Source: Gonocerus acuteangulatus
Taxonomy: Eukaryota; Arthropoda; Insecta; Hemiptera; Coreidae
Direction of reading: 5' to 3'
DNA length: 64,000 bases
Assembly: GCA_946811695.1 (NCBI GenBank)
Contig: OX328124.1
Span: 100,374,998-100,438,997, forward strand
In this document: positions 31,575 to 42,389 of the stretch, piece by piece
How positions within the stretch are numbered: position 1 is the first letter of the stretch
Layout of the letters: each line of letters begins with the position of its first letter
Translations under genes and position numbers: made by a program
The notes under the pieces: generated by a model
Told to the model about the DNA's origin: nothing
What the model saw: the letters and a program-made list of their open reading frames with translations, nothing else
Database searches by the model: none

Positions 31575-32686
31575 ATGTTAATACAAATAAGTCCAAAATT
31601 GTCCATTTCCACAGAGGAAGAGCCCCAGTGTGGGTAACGTAAACCCAAGTTTTACGTTGATGGGAATGAAATTGAGCAAGTTAGGCGTCTTGTTTACCTT
31701 GGAATACAGTTTTCTTCTTCCGGAGTATTCTTAGAAGCTTCGAACCATGCTATATCCAAATTCAATGTTGCACTTAACACAGTTCTCAAAACCATATACC
31801 AATCCAAATGTACGAACTGGAACTCCATGGACAAACTGGTAAAAAGCATAGCTCGGTCTGTATTGTTTTATGGAGCATCCGTATGGGGCTTGAGATATCT
31901 AGAAGGGCTTGAACAAGCAGAAAGTAATTTCTATAAAAAGCTGCTGCATTTGATAAGAACTACCCCAAACTACCTAATAAGACTCGAAACAGGTACGGAT
32001 TGCGTGAGCTGCCAGGTGATCAAGTCAGCACTACTTTGGCTCCAAAAGTTATTACTTATGGACGATACAAGACTACTTAAAGTGTGCTATAACAGATTAT
32101 TAGCTCTCGACCAAGCTCCCCCCAACTCAAATAAGTTCAATTGGGCAACACAAATCAAAATTGCATTACAGAAATTAAATTTTTCTGATGTCTGGACTGA
32201 CCAGGACCCAATCATTATAAAGCGCAATTTGTCAGCTGTAATAAAGAAATTTAAGGAAAATCTACTTACATCAGATATCAACAAGCTAGAGACATCAAGA
32301 TATAGCCCGATTTATAAAACTCTGACGATTGAACCCGGATTACCACAAAACTACTTATTATTAAATATGTCTTTCCATATTCTAGAGTTCATAGCCCAAT
32401 TAAGAACCTGCAGCAACTATAATATTAAATTCACAATTAAAAGTATCAGATATAGCATCAACCCGAAATTACTTTGTACCCTCTGCGAAGAAACTGCCAC
32501 CATATATTCCTACACTGCCCGGCTTATTCAAACCTACGTGCAAAATACCTACCAAATATCAAACCACCCTCCGATCCCGCTGATTTATACCGAATAATTA
32601 ATTCTAACTCCAAATCTTATTACTTTAACTTATATAAATATATATCTAATCTAGTAATTCTGCGTTCTAAAAGTTTAAATGATTAA
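31575..32686 (+). pseudogene. Non-LTR reverse transcriptase C-terminal region, frameshifted
   Basis: It reads NTNKSKIVHFHRGRAPVWVT, then after a frame change KFYVDGNEIEQVRRLVYLGI, then from 31,827 a long frame with ARSVLFYGASVWGLRYLEGL and KLLHLIRTTPNYLIRLETG. Near 32,490-32,515 a second frame change leads to HIFLHCPAYSNLRAKYL, which completes a C-x2-C...H-x4-C knuckle begun by CTLC. These are the post-catalytic thumb and C-terminal parts of a LINE RT. The catalytic YxDD part is missing, so it is inactive. Confidence 0.78.
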
Positions 32687-32853
32687 AATAAGCAACACTT
32701 TTCTCATAGTCAGCAGATGATTAATATTCTTATATACAGATCTTAGTTACTTAAAATAAAACACCTACATTTTATATTTATATATGTATTTCATTTTAAT
32801 GCTCATTTGTACAATTACAAATTAGAAATACTGCCTTTGTATATATTTGTATA

Positions 32854-32974
32854 TGTGTGTGGATGTATGAGTGAATGCTTGTGGATTGTATATATGTATG
32901 AATGGGCGTATATGTTTGTCTATATGTATGCGTGTGTATGTATCTTTCGATATATATAGTATGACAATATGAAA
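32854..32974 (+). repeat. 121-bp direct repeat, copy 2
   Basis: Identical to 31,237-31,357 and located in the 3' part of the LINE. Confidence 0.92.
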
Positions 32975-33002
32975 GTGTGTAGTTATGAATATGTACGTTT
33001 CT

Positions 33003-33006
<4 letters not shown>

Positions 33007-33056
<50 letters not shown>
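33007..33056. repeat. (AT)n microsatellite
   Basis: A pure AT tract within the LINE 3' region. Confidence 0.95.
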
Positions 33057-33059
<3 letters not shown>

Positions 33060-33439
33060 AATAATATTAAATAAAAAATGTCATTGTGAATTTTTTGTAA
33101 TAGTATTCATATTTACTATAACTAAAGTACTAACCTCACTAATAATAACTATAACTTAATTAACATTTTATTATAAGTAAATTCCTGTAAAAAGAATTTT
33201 TTGTAAGCAATAAATAAATAAATAAATAAATAAATGCATTAGTAATCACAACATGTGCCTGAGATTACCAATGCAATAAAAACAATATCTGTCATTAGAA
33301 CTGTATTAATGATTATAAACATATCCACATATCTTTCTGTAGTTACTACTGAAAAGTCTCAAACGAAACACACTATTAAGTACGGAAAAGCGGAAAACTA
33401 TTCCCATCAAGATAATGAGTGTCATACATGTGATTAATT

Positions 33440-33740
33440 GACACATTGTCATCCGTTGGTATTACGGTAATCACAGATAAGAATCTGGTAATACTATCAT
33501 AATTTATAAAAATAGAAGACGTTGAGATGACAGTCGTAATTAAAGAAAAAGTTTTGGTTGCGTTCGTATTCGCATAAAGATTATGATTAAAGTTGCAATC
33601 CCAGAAGAATATTGTGATTACAGTTGTAATCACAGAAAAAAATAATTGTGGTTAAAGTCATAATCAAGACAAAGTTGAAATTACGGCTGTAATTATGACC
33701 AAAGTTGTGATTACAAGAGTAATCGTAATCACTCTTGATT
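33440..33740. repeat. Degenerate GTAATCACA/ATTATGATTA-type repeats
   Basis: Repeated short blocks such as GTAATCACAG, ATTATGATTAAAGT and GTTGTGATTACAAGAGTAAT occur on both strands. They share the GTGATTATAATCGTAAT-type core with the 71-bp array at 34,492, so both are probably expansions of one seed. Confidence 0.6.
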
Positions 33741-33744
33741 TTTT

Positions 33745-34491
33745 TTTTTTGGCTTGATGGCGATGCACACCTTACATTTCGTATGTATTATTAAATTACA
33801 TTATATTAATTATTGTCTAGATGTTTACATTTTGCATTTATCGAGTATACAAATCGGAACAAACTAGGGAACAATCATATTCTATCCATTGACGAAGTAA
33901 TTTTTTTTTTTACCGGCACATCAACAAATCGTTTGCTATCAGCGTCAGACGAAGTAATATATTGAAAATGATCTTATTGGATACTTTATTTAAAACATTA
34001 AAGGCTATTCTAAAGGGCTTAGAGTTGCCAATATTTGCGATAAGCCGTATCGTCCACAATCCAAGAGCTAACTCTCGAATCTGGAAAACGAAATTTTTCA
34101 TATGTGATAGTTTGAAATGGTAGGGACGATATTATTAGATACATTATATTACGCTACTGTCTATATCTTTTGTGATGGAGTTTTGGGGGCTCAGAATGAA
34201 AGGCAGCTTGTAATTGGTAGCGTGTATTGGTAGGACAACTGGCCTGGACGGGATGAGTGTTAGAGAAGAGTGGAGAGTGTCGAGCGTGAGTCTGGTAGAG
34301 AGTGAGTGAGAGTGGAGAGTGAGACTGAGACTGGACTAGGATTTAGCCCAGCCTAAATAGGCAGGTAGGATTGGGGTATCGTGGGAATTATAGAGCAATG
34401 CAGGTCTCTAGCTGCTGATGTTCAATATTGCTGACTAGTGTCTGGGTTCCTTACTTTCCCATGCTTTTCCTCACACTTTAAATCATGTATA
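33745..34491. other. Unassigned DNA between two related arrays
   Basis: No gene was recognised. GA-rich GAGAGTGAGTGAGAGTGGAG-type sequence lies at 34,260-34,340. Confidence 0.45.
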
Positions 34492-34775
34492 TCTCCGGGG
34501 CTCGTGATTATACTCGTAATCATAATCACTCTCTATAGCCTGAGATTATAATCGTAATAACATCTCCGGGGTTCGTGATTATACTTGTAATAATAATCAC
34601 TCTCTATAGCCTGTGATTATAACCGTAATAACATCTCCGGGGTTCGTGATTATACTCGTAATCATAATCACTCTCTATAGCCTGTGATTATAATCGTAAT
34701 AACATCTCCGGGGCTCGTGATTATACTCGTAATCATAATCACTCTCTATAGCCAGTGATTGTAATCGTAATTGTA
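34492..34775. repeat. 71-bp tandem repeat, 4 units
   Basis: Units start TCTCCGGGGYTCGTGATTAT at 34,492, 34,563, 34,634 and 34,705 and differ at only a few positions. Each contains inverted short blocks (GTAATCATAATCAC; GATTATAATCGTAAT) able to pair. Confidence 0.95.
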
Positions 34776-34779
34776 ATTA

Positions 34780-35424
34780 TGATCATGCCTAGCACTGTTT
34801 CATGGAAAACGTATGTTTAATTTGGCTCGACTTTGATTCATATAAAATTTGTTGGATTTCCCAAGATATGTGTGATGAATCACAAGATAAAATTGCTATA
34901 TCTTTAAGTAATATATCTTTGAGCTTAAGATTTTCAAGAGTATATTCTAGCTGAGATTTCCCGGAGGGATTATCATTAAATATTTCCTATATCCACGTCT
35001 GTTGCTCCCTACACTTGTGCAATTATTCAGCGCGACCCTACGTCCGACTCTCTCTCTCTGTGGCTGCTTACTTTCGGTCTAACTACACATTCGGAATGGA
35101 AGATTCTTATCATTAATAATGTACATTCTAGATTACTATCAGAAATTCATGTGATTTTGCTTTCAAAATATTTTATTTATTTACGGTATTTTATATTTTA
35201 TTCAAGAGATCCATTACAGCTGAATACTGTCTAAGTGGGAATTTACTCTTCAGAAGAACGTTTTGTAAATATCTGTGTGTGAGGAAACGAATGAAAGTAC
35301 TTTCGAGGTGATATGCTTAAAGTTATTTATTAAAGTAGATAAACTCTGTAAGTAGAAATGATTGCACATCCGTGAAGCATTCAAGCCGAAACGTCGGCAA
35401 AAACGCATTTTCTTATTATTTAAA
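34780..35424. other. Unassigned DNA
   Basis: No gene was seen. Near 35,385-35,400, CAAGCCGAAACGTCGGC resembles the 3' half of the hammerhead-like motif at 53,711, without its 5' core. Confidence 0.45.
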
Positions 35425-35530
35425 TTTACTGCTTCATCTTAACGCTTTTCCGTTCATACCGCTAGTGCCATTGCTGAAAAATGGGCTAGTGCTTGCGTGA
35501 AAAATATACAATGGAATCTCAATAAGAAGG
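35425..35530 (+). repeat. HINE-1 left-end fragment
   Basis: TTCATCTTAACGCTTTTCCG, then GTTCATACCGCTAGTGCCAT and AAAATATACAATGGAATCTC, follow the family sequence just inside the left terminus (compare 374-560). Decayed and truncated. Confidence 0.5.
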
Positions 35531-35547
35531 AAGATTTGAATCGTTTA

Positions 35548-36370
35548 TTGCAGAAATCCGTCAAATGACATTTTTTTCAAAAATTATATTATTATACATT
35601 ATGAATGGCCCACTTTAGACACACCGTCTTGTGCAGAAACATGTGAAATATCAATCCTCTAACTAGGTTTTATTTTGTTTTGCAATTTCCGTTTATTGCA
35701 GAAACCCGTCAAGTGGAATCACATGACGGGTTTCTGCAGTACATTTTGTATTCATCTTCTTTCGAGCCAACTCAGATGAAACTAGTGGCAGGGGAATTCG
35801 AAAGGAAGGCAGGATTCCTTTTAAAGTATCTACCTACAAAGAGTTTTACTACAACAAAAATGACCGAGGAAAAGTGGTTACTAAGCACTTTATTGATGGT
35901 TTCCCCTCCTCATCGTTCACACTCAAAAAAATATTCCGACGCTCCGGAACTCCCAACAGATCGCACGTCCATCTGGAAAGATAGAGATCAACGCAAAGAA
36001 AATCTATGACCTGAAGAAGTTGGCCAAGTATACTACAGGCTATGAATATTTTTTTGATGAAATTCTCCAGTGGCCTACGACTCCAGCCGTCTGCAACATC
36101 CACCTAGCGTATGACGATGAATAGAATAAAAACTCAAACTTGCCTTCATGCATAGAAAATGTTTTATTTTCGATTATTTCTTAATTTTTTGTTCCTTATT
36201 TAACTGATATTTCAACTTTCTTCCTTGATTTTTAATAAATTTAAACATAAAGATAATATGCTTTTTTATTTAAGACCTTCAACTGCTTTTTTTAAATCAA
36301 TATAATAGTCAAAAATATTTTTTTAACTAAATTTATTTATTATATTGCAGAAACCCGTCAAGTGCAAAAC
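35548..36370. repeat. Region with four TTGCAGAAACCCGTCAAGTG motifs
   Basis: The motif occurs in the same direction near 35,548, 35,696 and 36,345, and inverted near 35,724. The middle pair makes a palindrome with perfect 15-nt arms (TGCAGAAACCCGTCA / inverse) at 35,696-35,738. These could be element termini. They enclose an unclassified coding remnant. Confidence 0.55.
35751..36123 (+). pseudogene. Unclassified coding remnant
   Basis: Codon-like sequence shifts between frames: one part reads FEPTQMKLVAGEFERKAGFL and, near the end, a different frame reads INAKKIYDLKKLAKYTTGYE then YFFDEILQWPTT and stops at 36,123. Lys-rich 'xLKKLxxY...' segments of this kind occur near the ends of some transposase-associated proteins, but I do not recognise the family. 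It is bounded by the TTGCAGAAACCCGTC motifs, which suggests a mobile element. Function not assigned. Confidence 0.35.
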
Positions 36371-36379
36371 AAGTAAAAA

Positions 36380-37790
36380 CTTTAAAATTAAATAAACTGA
36401 CATATGAAATAGAAAGGGGGTAAATATTGCAAATTAATTATTATTATTTACTGAAATAATAATCCTTTAATTATCTTGTAAAACCAAACATTATTTGCAA
36501 TAGTTATTAATGACCATAATATTACTTCTTCTCAAGTATCTGTCCTCAAAGGATTCCAAAAACTGTTAAACACGTTTTAAGGAATTGTAATGTTAATTTT
36601 TCAACTTTATAAGACTTTTTTTTTCTACGGCGCTTGGGTAGGAATTTTTTCTTGATACAAAAATAGTTACCATAAACGTGATTATTTACCGACGAAATTT
36701 TTATTATGTGTATTATGATGATCGGTGATTTGTCGGTGGATGATAAGTTATTCTGAAAGTTTTCTTAATAAAATTTAACTAGGTTAAAATGTGTATTTAT
36801 TAATTTTTTTTTTGTTTGTTTTCAAAATAACCCTTTACCAAATTCACAACCATCAAAAACATTAAACAGTAATTTTGCTCTTATAATTAGGGCAGTAAAT
36901 AGTAACTAGGATATATTGTGTTTTCAATTTAAACATTAGTTAATTTGAGCCATCTCTGCCATGAAAGTAATAGTTTTGGTGTTTTTTTTTCAGACGCTGG
37001 GCATGAGGAAAACCACCAACATTTTTCACCAGAGGTTTGTACATTATCTCAATAATTTTCATGGATGATATTTATTCTCATAAAATATACTTATGTAATG
37101 ATTTAAAAAATGTCTGAAGTGGTCGCGGACTAGAAAGGAACATATTCTACTCAATGTTATAAAAACAACGTGCTAATCGTTGGATATTCAGCGTCAATAA
37201 CCCCTTACTTATTATAAAAACAGGTGTTCTGTTTATAAATTTTGTACTTATTATCATTGTAATAATTATGCAATCTTGAGACAGCTTTGTTTTATATGCT
37301 TAGGGATTTATTTATTATTTCAAATAGGAGCTTATGTTATTCTTGTGCATTATAAACTACATTAAAAATGAGACAATGAACGTCCGTTAGAACAAAATAT
37401 TGTACATTGTCAGAGATAAAAAACAACAAAAAAATATGATGTTCAGAAAATATCTTTGACCGTGGAGATTACGAAATATAGCGAAAGTCGGGACTCGCTC
37501 GTTGTTAGTTGAGTTAAATTTAACTACATTTTTTAAATAAAAATGAGACTGATTTTTGAGCCAACGTTCCATCAGTTGTTCTTTCTAGTAAAGGTCTAAT
37601 GATGTAGTGAAAACGCATATACAAATCGTTCACATAAATGCAAAACAGTTTTATTTGTTAAATGATGTAGTTTTACTCAACTGCTGTGGCCGAATCATTG
37701 TGATTGAGGATTATTTCTTAGTAAAATGCCTGTTAAAATAATGCTAGATATTCATTCAGACATTCTTATCCTGCTTCAAGTACATGTTGC
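36380..37790. other. Unassigned AT-rich DNA
   Basis: No gene was recognised. A possible 41-nt exon at 36,994-37,034 is discussed in the findings. A 61-codon minus frame at 37,387-37,572 has no features. Confidence 0.45.
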
Positions 37791-37794
37791 AGGT

Positions 37795-38984
37795 TTTTAG
37801 CACTTTCCTTCGAAGGAAAGTAGCTATTGAGGTTGCACTCATGACGGAATTTTTGAAAAATTTCTTCGAATCTTTATCCATCCTACCTAGTAGACACCAA
37901 AAATGACTGTTAACACGATAGCGGCCAGAGTTTTTGTTTTTTCTTCACGAAACGTAGTATATAGCGTTCAATTAGCAAACGATTGTACGAGTTCGTTAAC
38001 CACCAAAATCGGTCCACCGGGAGGGGGGGGGGGTTACCCCGGACCCAAAACACTAATTTGACCATGCCAGCCGTAGTTTTTGTTATATTTCAACGAAACT
38101 CGGTATTCCTTGTGTTGATCTAAAGAGAGAAATATGTTGTAAAAATAAACTAAATCGGTTCATTAGGAGGGGGAAGGGGGTTTACCCCGGACCCACATTA
38201 CCAATTTGCCACTACCAGCCGTTATTTTTGTTACATTTCAACGAAACTCTGTATTCGTGGTGGTAATCAACAGAAAAAAATGGGTTGTAAAAATAAACTA
38301 AATCGGTTCATTAGGAGGGGGGGGGGTTTACCCCGGACCCACATTACCAATTTGCCACTACCAGCCGTAATTTTTGTTACATTTCAACGATACTCGGTAT
38401 TCATGGTGGTAATCAAGAGAGAAAAATGGGTTGTAAAAATAAACTAAATCGGGTTATTTGGAGGGGGGGGGGTTTACTCCGGACCTAAAGTACTAATATA
38501 CTCATACCGGTCGTAATTTCTGCTGTATTGCAACGAAACGCGGCATACGTCGTGGGTATTTCATGAGAAAGAAGTGTTGTAAAAATGAAGTAAATCGGTC
38601 TATTGGAAAGGACGGTTTATTTTAAACGCATTTGAATTAGCCCGCCAGACATAGGTTCCCAAAGCCGCCGCGAGGAGCGCTTTCTCCCACTAGGGGGACT
38701 GAATCCTGTTCCTGCGTCAGATCAAAAGACGGAAAATGAAGTTTTTGTGTATTTATTAAGTAGTACAGTATGTATTAACATAACAGCAAATTATTTACAA
38801 AATTAATAATTTACCAGTTCTCATAAGAAATGTAAATGAGCAGAACTATTCATGTTTTTATTTTATTTATATAGGTTCTTTACAGCAAATTATTCAGTTC
38901 TACACTACAGTAAACTACTAAATGTAGTCTAAACTACAAAAATTCTGAGGAAAGTGCTTAGTTATGCAGCTCCTGCGCGACGGA
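37795..38984 (-). mobile_element. HINE-2 (Helentron-like) element, second full copy
   Basis: It has the same termini as 1,898-3,002: TTTTAGCACTTTCCTTCGAA with a hairpin at one end, and GAGGAAAGTGCTTAG then GCAGCTCCTGCGCGACGGAC at the other. The (TA)n tract present in the first copy is absent here. The central array has five units against four. Comparing the two copies shows that both the microsatellite and the tandem array vary. Confidence 0.7.
37925..38630. repeat. Central tandem repeats of HINE-2, ~147 bp x 5
   Basis: Unit boundaries (CCAGCCGT or CCGGTCGT) fall near 38,071, 38,219, 38,365 and 38,512. Each unit has a G-run of 7-10 with CCCCGGACCCA after it. Confidence 0.85.
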
Positions 38985-38989
38985 CTTTT

Positions 38990-40088
38990 TATATTAAATG
39001 CTGTTTTGTTCAATATATAGTGGATTCGTTAACAGATTTGGATCAACCATCAGTCACCATAACACTTACATCTCATTCCTCCGAGAACCAGTCTAACACC
39101 GTGCTATCTACAAGTTTCTTTGACAATCTACACTCTTCGTTGGTCAACAAGTTTCTAGACATCTATTGTCAAGTTGGACACTTCTTCAGCAGCTCTATAG
39201 TTGAAAGACCCGCATCACATCCATGACAATCCTGCAACCTAACAATCCAAGAGAAGAAGTTGAATTAGTTTTTTTGTCAGCTTAGTGAAAGTGTCGGAGG
39301 TATGACACCACATGCCTCTTGCCGGGGCCTTGAATAATGCCCCGGGAAAAGACAAGTTGAGAGCAAAGTTTTCCAAAGTTGTTCCTAACTTAAGTATTTC
39401 TGAATGAGTTGTAGTTTCTTCTCTCCTCTTCTTTCTTCTGTAAGTTGGACAGAAAGAAGGATATAAGTTCCGTTATAGCATACTATCAGACTATTTTTAG
39501 ATACTTTTAAATTTGATTTTAGTTATTTATTTTCGAAAGATTTTTTTGGTGTTTTTCAGTTTGATAAGGCTTTGGTTTCATAAGATAATAGGCGGCTAAA
39601 AATAACTGGATGGTTTTTTAACCTAATGTTGGATCTACAAATTGAATGTTGGTTTTATTTACTATAATGTAGAGATAGGGTAGTTGAAAATTCATTCATT
39701 TAAGTTCATTAAAATATTTAATTGCAGATGATGTCCTTTGTAAATTTAAAAAATATAAAGTAATGTATTTAATCACTCCTACATGAGTTTTCTAGAACAT
39801 TAGAGGGAATTTATATTTTTGTTTACCGAAATATTTCTTTTGTTTGAAAAAAAAAACGTGGAAACAAAAACCTAAAAAGTTTGAAAGGTAAAGAGATTTC
39901 TTAAAAGGGCGAAACCAACAAAGAGCATGAAAGCGTGAAGTGGTGTATAAATACATATATTAAAAAGTTCTAAAATTTTTAAAATGGGCAATACATTTTT
40001 TACAATTTCAATCAAGATTATAAATTAAGTATCGAAACGATGTTCGATTATGTATTTCTAAGATGGAGTAAACTAATTGTTGCATATA
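38990..40088. other. Unassigned DNA
   Basis: A 90-codon open frame at 38,954-39,226 starts inside the HINE-2 end and has no recognised domain. Otherwise nothing is seen. Confidence 0.45.
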
Positions 40089-40089
40089 C

Positions 40090-40101
40090 ATATATATATA
40101 T

Positions 40102-40143
<42 letters not shown>

Positions 40144-40812
40144 CATTTGTGTGTATGCAAAAATTAATTCATGCTTTATGGGTACATAATTTATGATGTG
40201 GAGTGAAATTGTATAAACCTGTTGCCTGATTTTTTAAATGTTAAGAAACCTTAGATTGGGTAAATATTAGTTTATTTTGATTTTAAATTTACATTAAAAG
40301 CTTTTTCGAATTTATTCGTCTGAAGAAAGCTTGCTTGTTCTTATTGGATATATCGTATTTATTTATTTTTTGGTGAATGTTTTACATTTGTTAATGTTTT
40401 GTCAAGCCTACAGAAGTAGGATTTTGATTGGGCTTTCTTCGACATCAAATACTTAAATAAAATCTTTCAGAACCTTGTATTGCAGAATAGAAATGACGGG
40501 GACTGTAGACAGGTTTACGGGGAGGAAGGTTAGGATACTAGTGTTTCATAACCCTGAGACGCATATTGCTATGCAATATTAAAATTACTTTATATAATTG
40601 TACGTGATGGGAAAAGACCATCGAATGTAAGTATACACACAATGTTTAAAAATGTAATTCTTCCAATCAAATTATACATGTATAATGTACAAATAATTTT
40701 AGGAAATACCCTTTGAGGAGTAGCAGAATAGCTCGAAACCGGTTAGGGTGAAAATAATAAAATACAGGAAGTGAAAGGAGTGTTTTTATGACCTATTGGC
40801 TACAAAAAACAA

Positions 40813-40859
<47 letters not shown>

Positions 40860-41158
40860 CATTTGTGTGTATGCAAAAATTAATTCATGCTTTATGGGTA
40901 CATAATTTATGATGTGGAGTGAAATTGTATAAACCTGTTGCCTGATTTTTTAAATGTTAAGAAACCTTAGATTAGGTAAATATTAGTTTATTTTGATTTT
41001 AAATTTACATTAAAAGCTTTTTCGAATTTATTCGTCTGAAGAAAGCTTGCTTGTTCTTATTGGATATATCGTATTTATTTATTTTTTGGTGAATGTTTTA
41101 CATTTGTTAATGTTTTGTCAAGCCTACAGAAGTAGGATTTTGATTGGGCTTTCTTCGA
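40090..41158 (+). repeat. Two 303-bp direct repeats, 716-bp period
   Basis: 40,140-40,442 and 40,856-41,158 match with a single difference (GATTGGGT against GATTAGGT). Both are preceded by a (TA)n tract. The 413-bp sequence between them carries a hammerhead-like motif near 40,709-40,750. No TG...CA ends or primer-binding site are seen, so they are not typical LTRs. Tandem pseudo-LTRs of Penelope-like elements are a possible explanation. Confidence 0.85.
40709..40750 (+). ncRNA. Hammerhead-like ribozyme motif
   Basis: Helix I: ACCCT/AGGGT, 5 bp. Core: TTGAGGA, one change from CTGANGA. Helix II: weak AGC/GCT stem. Then GAA and a self-complementary ACCGGT as helix III without a loop, followed by T and the helix I strand. 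The order and spacing fit a type I hammerhead that could only form helix III between two molecules. The C-to-T core change probably lowers or abolishes activity. Confidence 0.4.
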
Positions 41159-41159
41159 A

Positions 41160-42058
41160 AATACAGGCTAATTTTAGTTCTTGATTAACACATAAAGGGG
41201 TCTGGAATAAATATTTTATTAACTAAACTGATTGACATGTTTGAGAATCCTGTTGTTAAGGTGTAATAATAAATAATAGGTTTTTATCAATGAAAAATAT
41301 TGGATAAATTGTATTAGTTATCACTGTATATTTTCAGGTTTTGTGTTTTTCTTTTTTTTGTGCATTTTTTGTCTCCTAAGTGTCGATAAAGTAATACGTC
41401 TGGCTTCAATGGGATTATACAGTGACTGGAGGACGCCTTAATGAATTGTACCATTGAAGATATGCGGTATGCATGAGACATGCTGGGCATAGAATTAAAA
41501 ATAAAGCAAATGAAAACCAAAGGTTTATTAAAAGCCCTTGAGTTCGTATGTTTGTATAAATATTCTAATACAGGAAATAAATGTCAAATATTTGGGCATA
41601 TTTCAAATCAAAGTGTAAACAACGCTTTTACAACCGTTCGATTCAATTATTCATCTGTATATGTACAAGTAGGCCAGATACAAGTGAAAATGTTCATGTC
41701 TCATTCATAGATTTTTATGGACATCATCAATATTCATTGGTTCTTTAGACAAGCGGAATGAATGAATGATTGATTATTCAACAAATGGGTGTATTGAATT
41801 ATTCAATTAAAATTGCTTTATTTTTCCATCTGTTTGATTTATAAATTTCACGTATTACCTTGCGCCTATTCTTAAAATGGCTGTTTTATAATTATGTTTC
41901 ACCTTAGCTCTCTAGTAAGTAAAATTTTGTATACAAATGTGCCTGATAAACGAATAATTAATTTATTGCTTTGCGGGGCAAAAGATATTCACATAAGTCA
42001 AGGGATGATTGAGATTCGGCTAGGAGAAGAAAAGTCAGATCTTAAACAAAAATCTATA
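41160..42058. other. Unassigned AT-rich DNA
   Basis: No gene was recognised. Short open frames around 41,314-41,710 have no features. Confidence 0.45.
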
Positions 42059-42059
42059 T

Positions 42060-42238
42060 TGGACGTTTCCTGAGGTACTGGCAGTTTCCTGTTGTGGTGC
42101 CTTAAATCTTCCTTCTCTTTGAGATTTTATTTTATATTTTTCAGGAAAGATCAAAACCTTCTATTCCTTTACTTATGCTACTAGATTACTAGATATGAAC
42201 GGAAACGCGCTAAGATGAAGCAGTTCCTGCGAGTCGTG
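42060..42238 (-). mobile_element. HINE-1 left-end fragment
   Basis: On the minus strand it reads ACTCGCAGGAACTGCTTCAT, CTTAGCGCGTTTCCG and then the interior as in 374-560. The first bases (GTCCG) are changed to ATCAC. Truncated. Confidence 0.65.
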
Positions 42239-42245
42239 ATATTTT

Positions 42246-42365
42246 GTCTGTAATGATTAAGTTTTGTAGTAACTGTGGATCCCCAGAGTTGTATGCCATG
42301 TGTCCATGCTGGTCTGAGTATTGTCATGTAAATGAGTCTTACGTTATAAAATGTAATTAATAACG
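42246..42365 (-). pseudogene. Short LINE RT fragment
   Basis: The minus frame includes RLIYMTILRPAWTHGIQLWG, the conserved segment just before the C-terminal region of Jockey-type RTs (compare LIYNTLLRPIWTYGLELWG at about 27,810-27,865). About 40 codons remain. It abuts a HINE-1 end. Confidence 0.65.
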
Positions 42366-42389
42366 TTCCTTCCCATGACAGCATACCCC

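Larger units (their letters stand above)
31552..33234 (+). mobile_element. 5'-truncated LINE with (AAAT)n tail
   Basis: Its limits are set by TGCATTAGTAA at 31,541-31,551 and again at 33,235-33,245, an 11-bp target duplication. It ends in an (AAAT)n tail (33,211-33,234). It contains the C-terminal coding of a non-LTR RT, then a 3' region with the 121-bp repeat and (AT)n at 33,007-33,056. The tail type differs from the poly(A) Jockey copies, so it is another clade, not assigned. Confidence 0.75.

Noticed and set aside
40140..41158. LTR retrotransposon with two LTRs
   Set aside because: No TG...CA ends, primer-binding site, polypurine tract or gag/pol coding in the 413-bp spacer.
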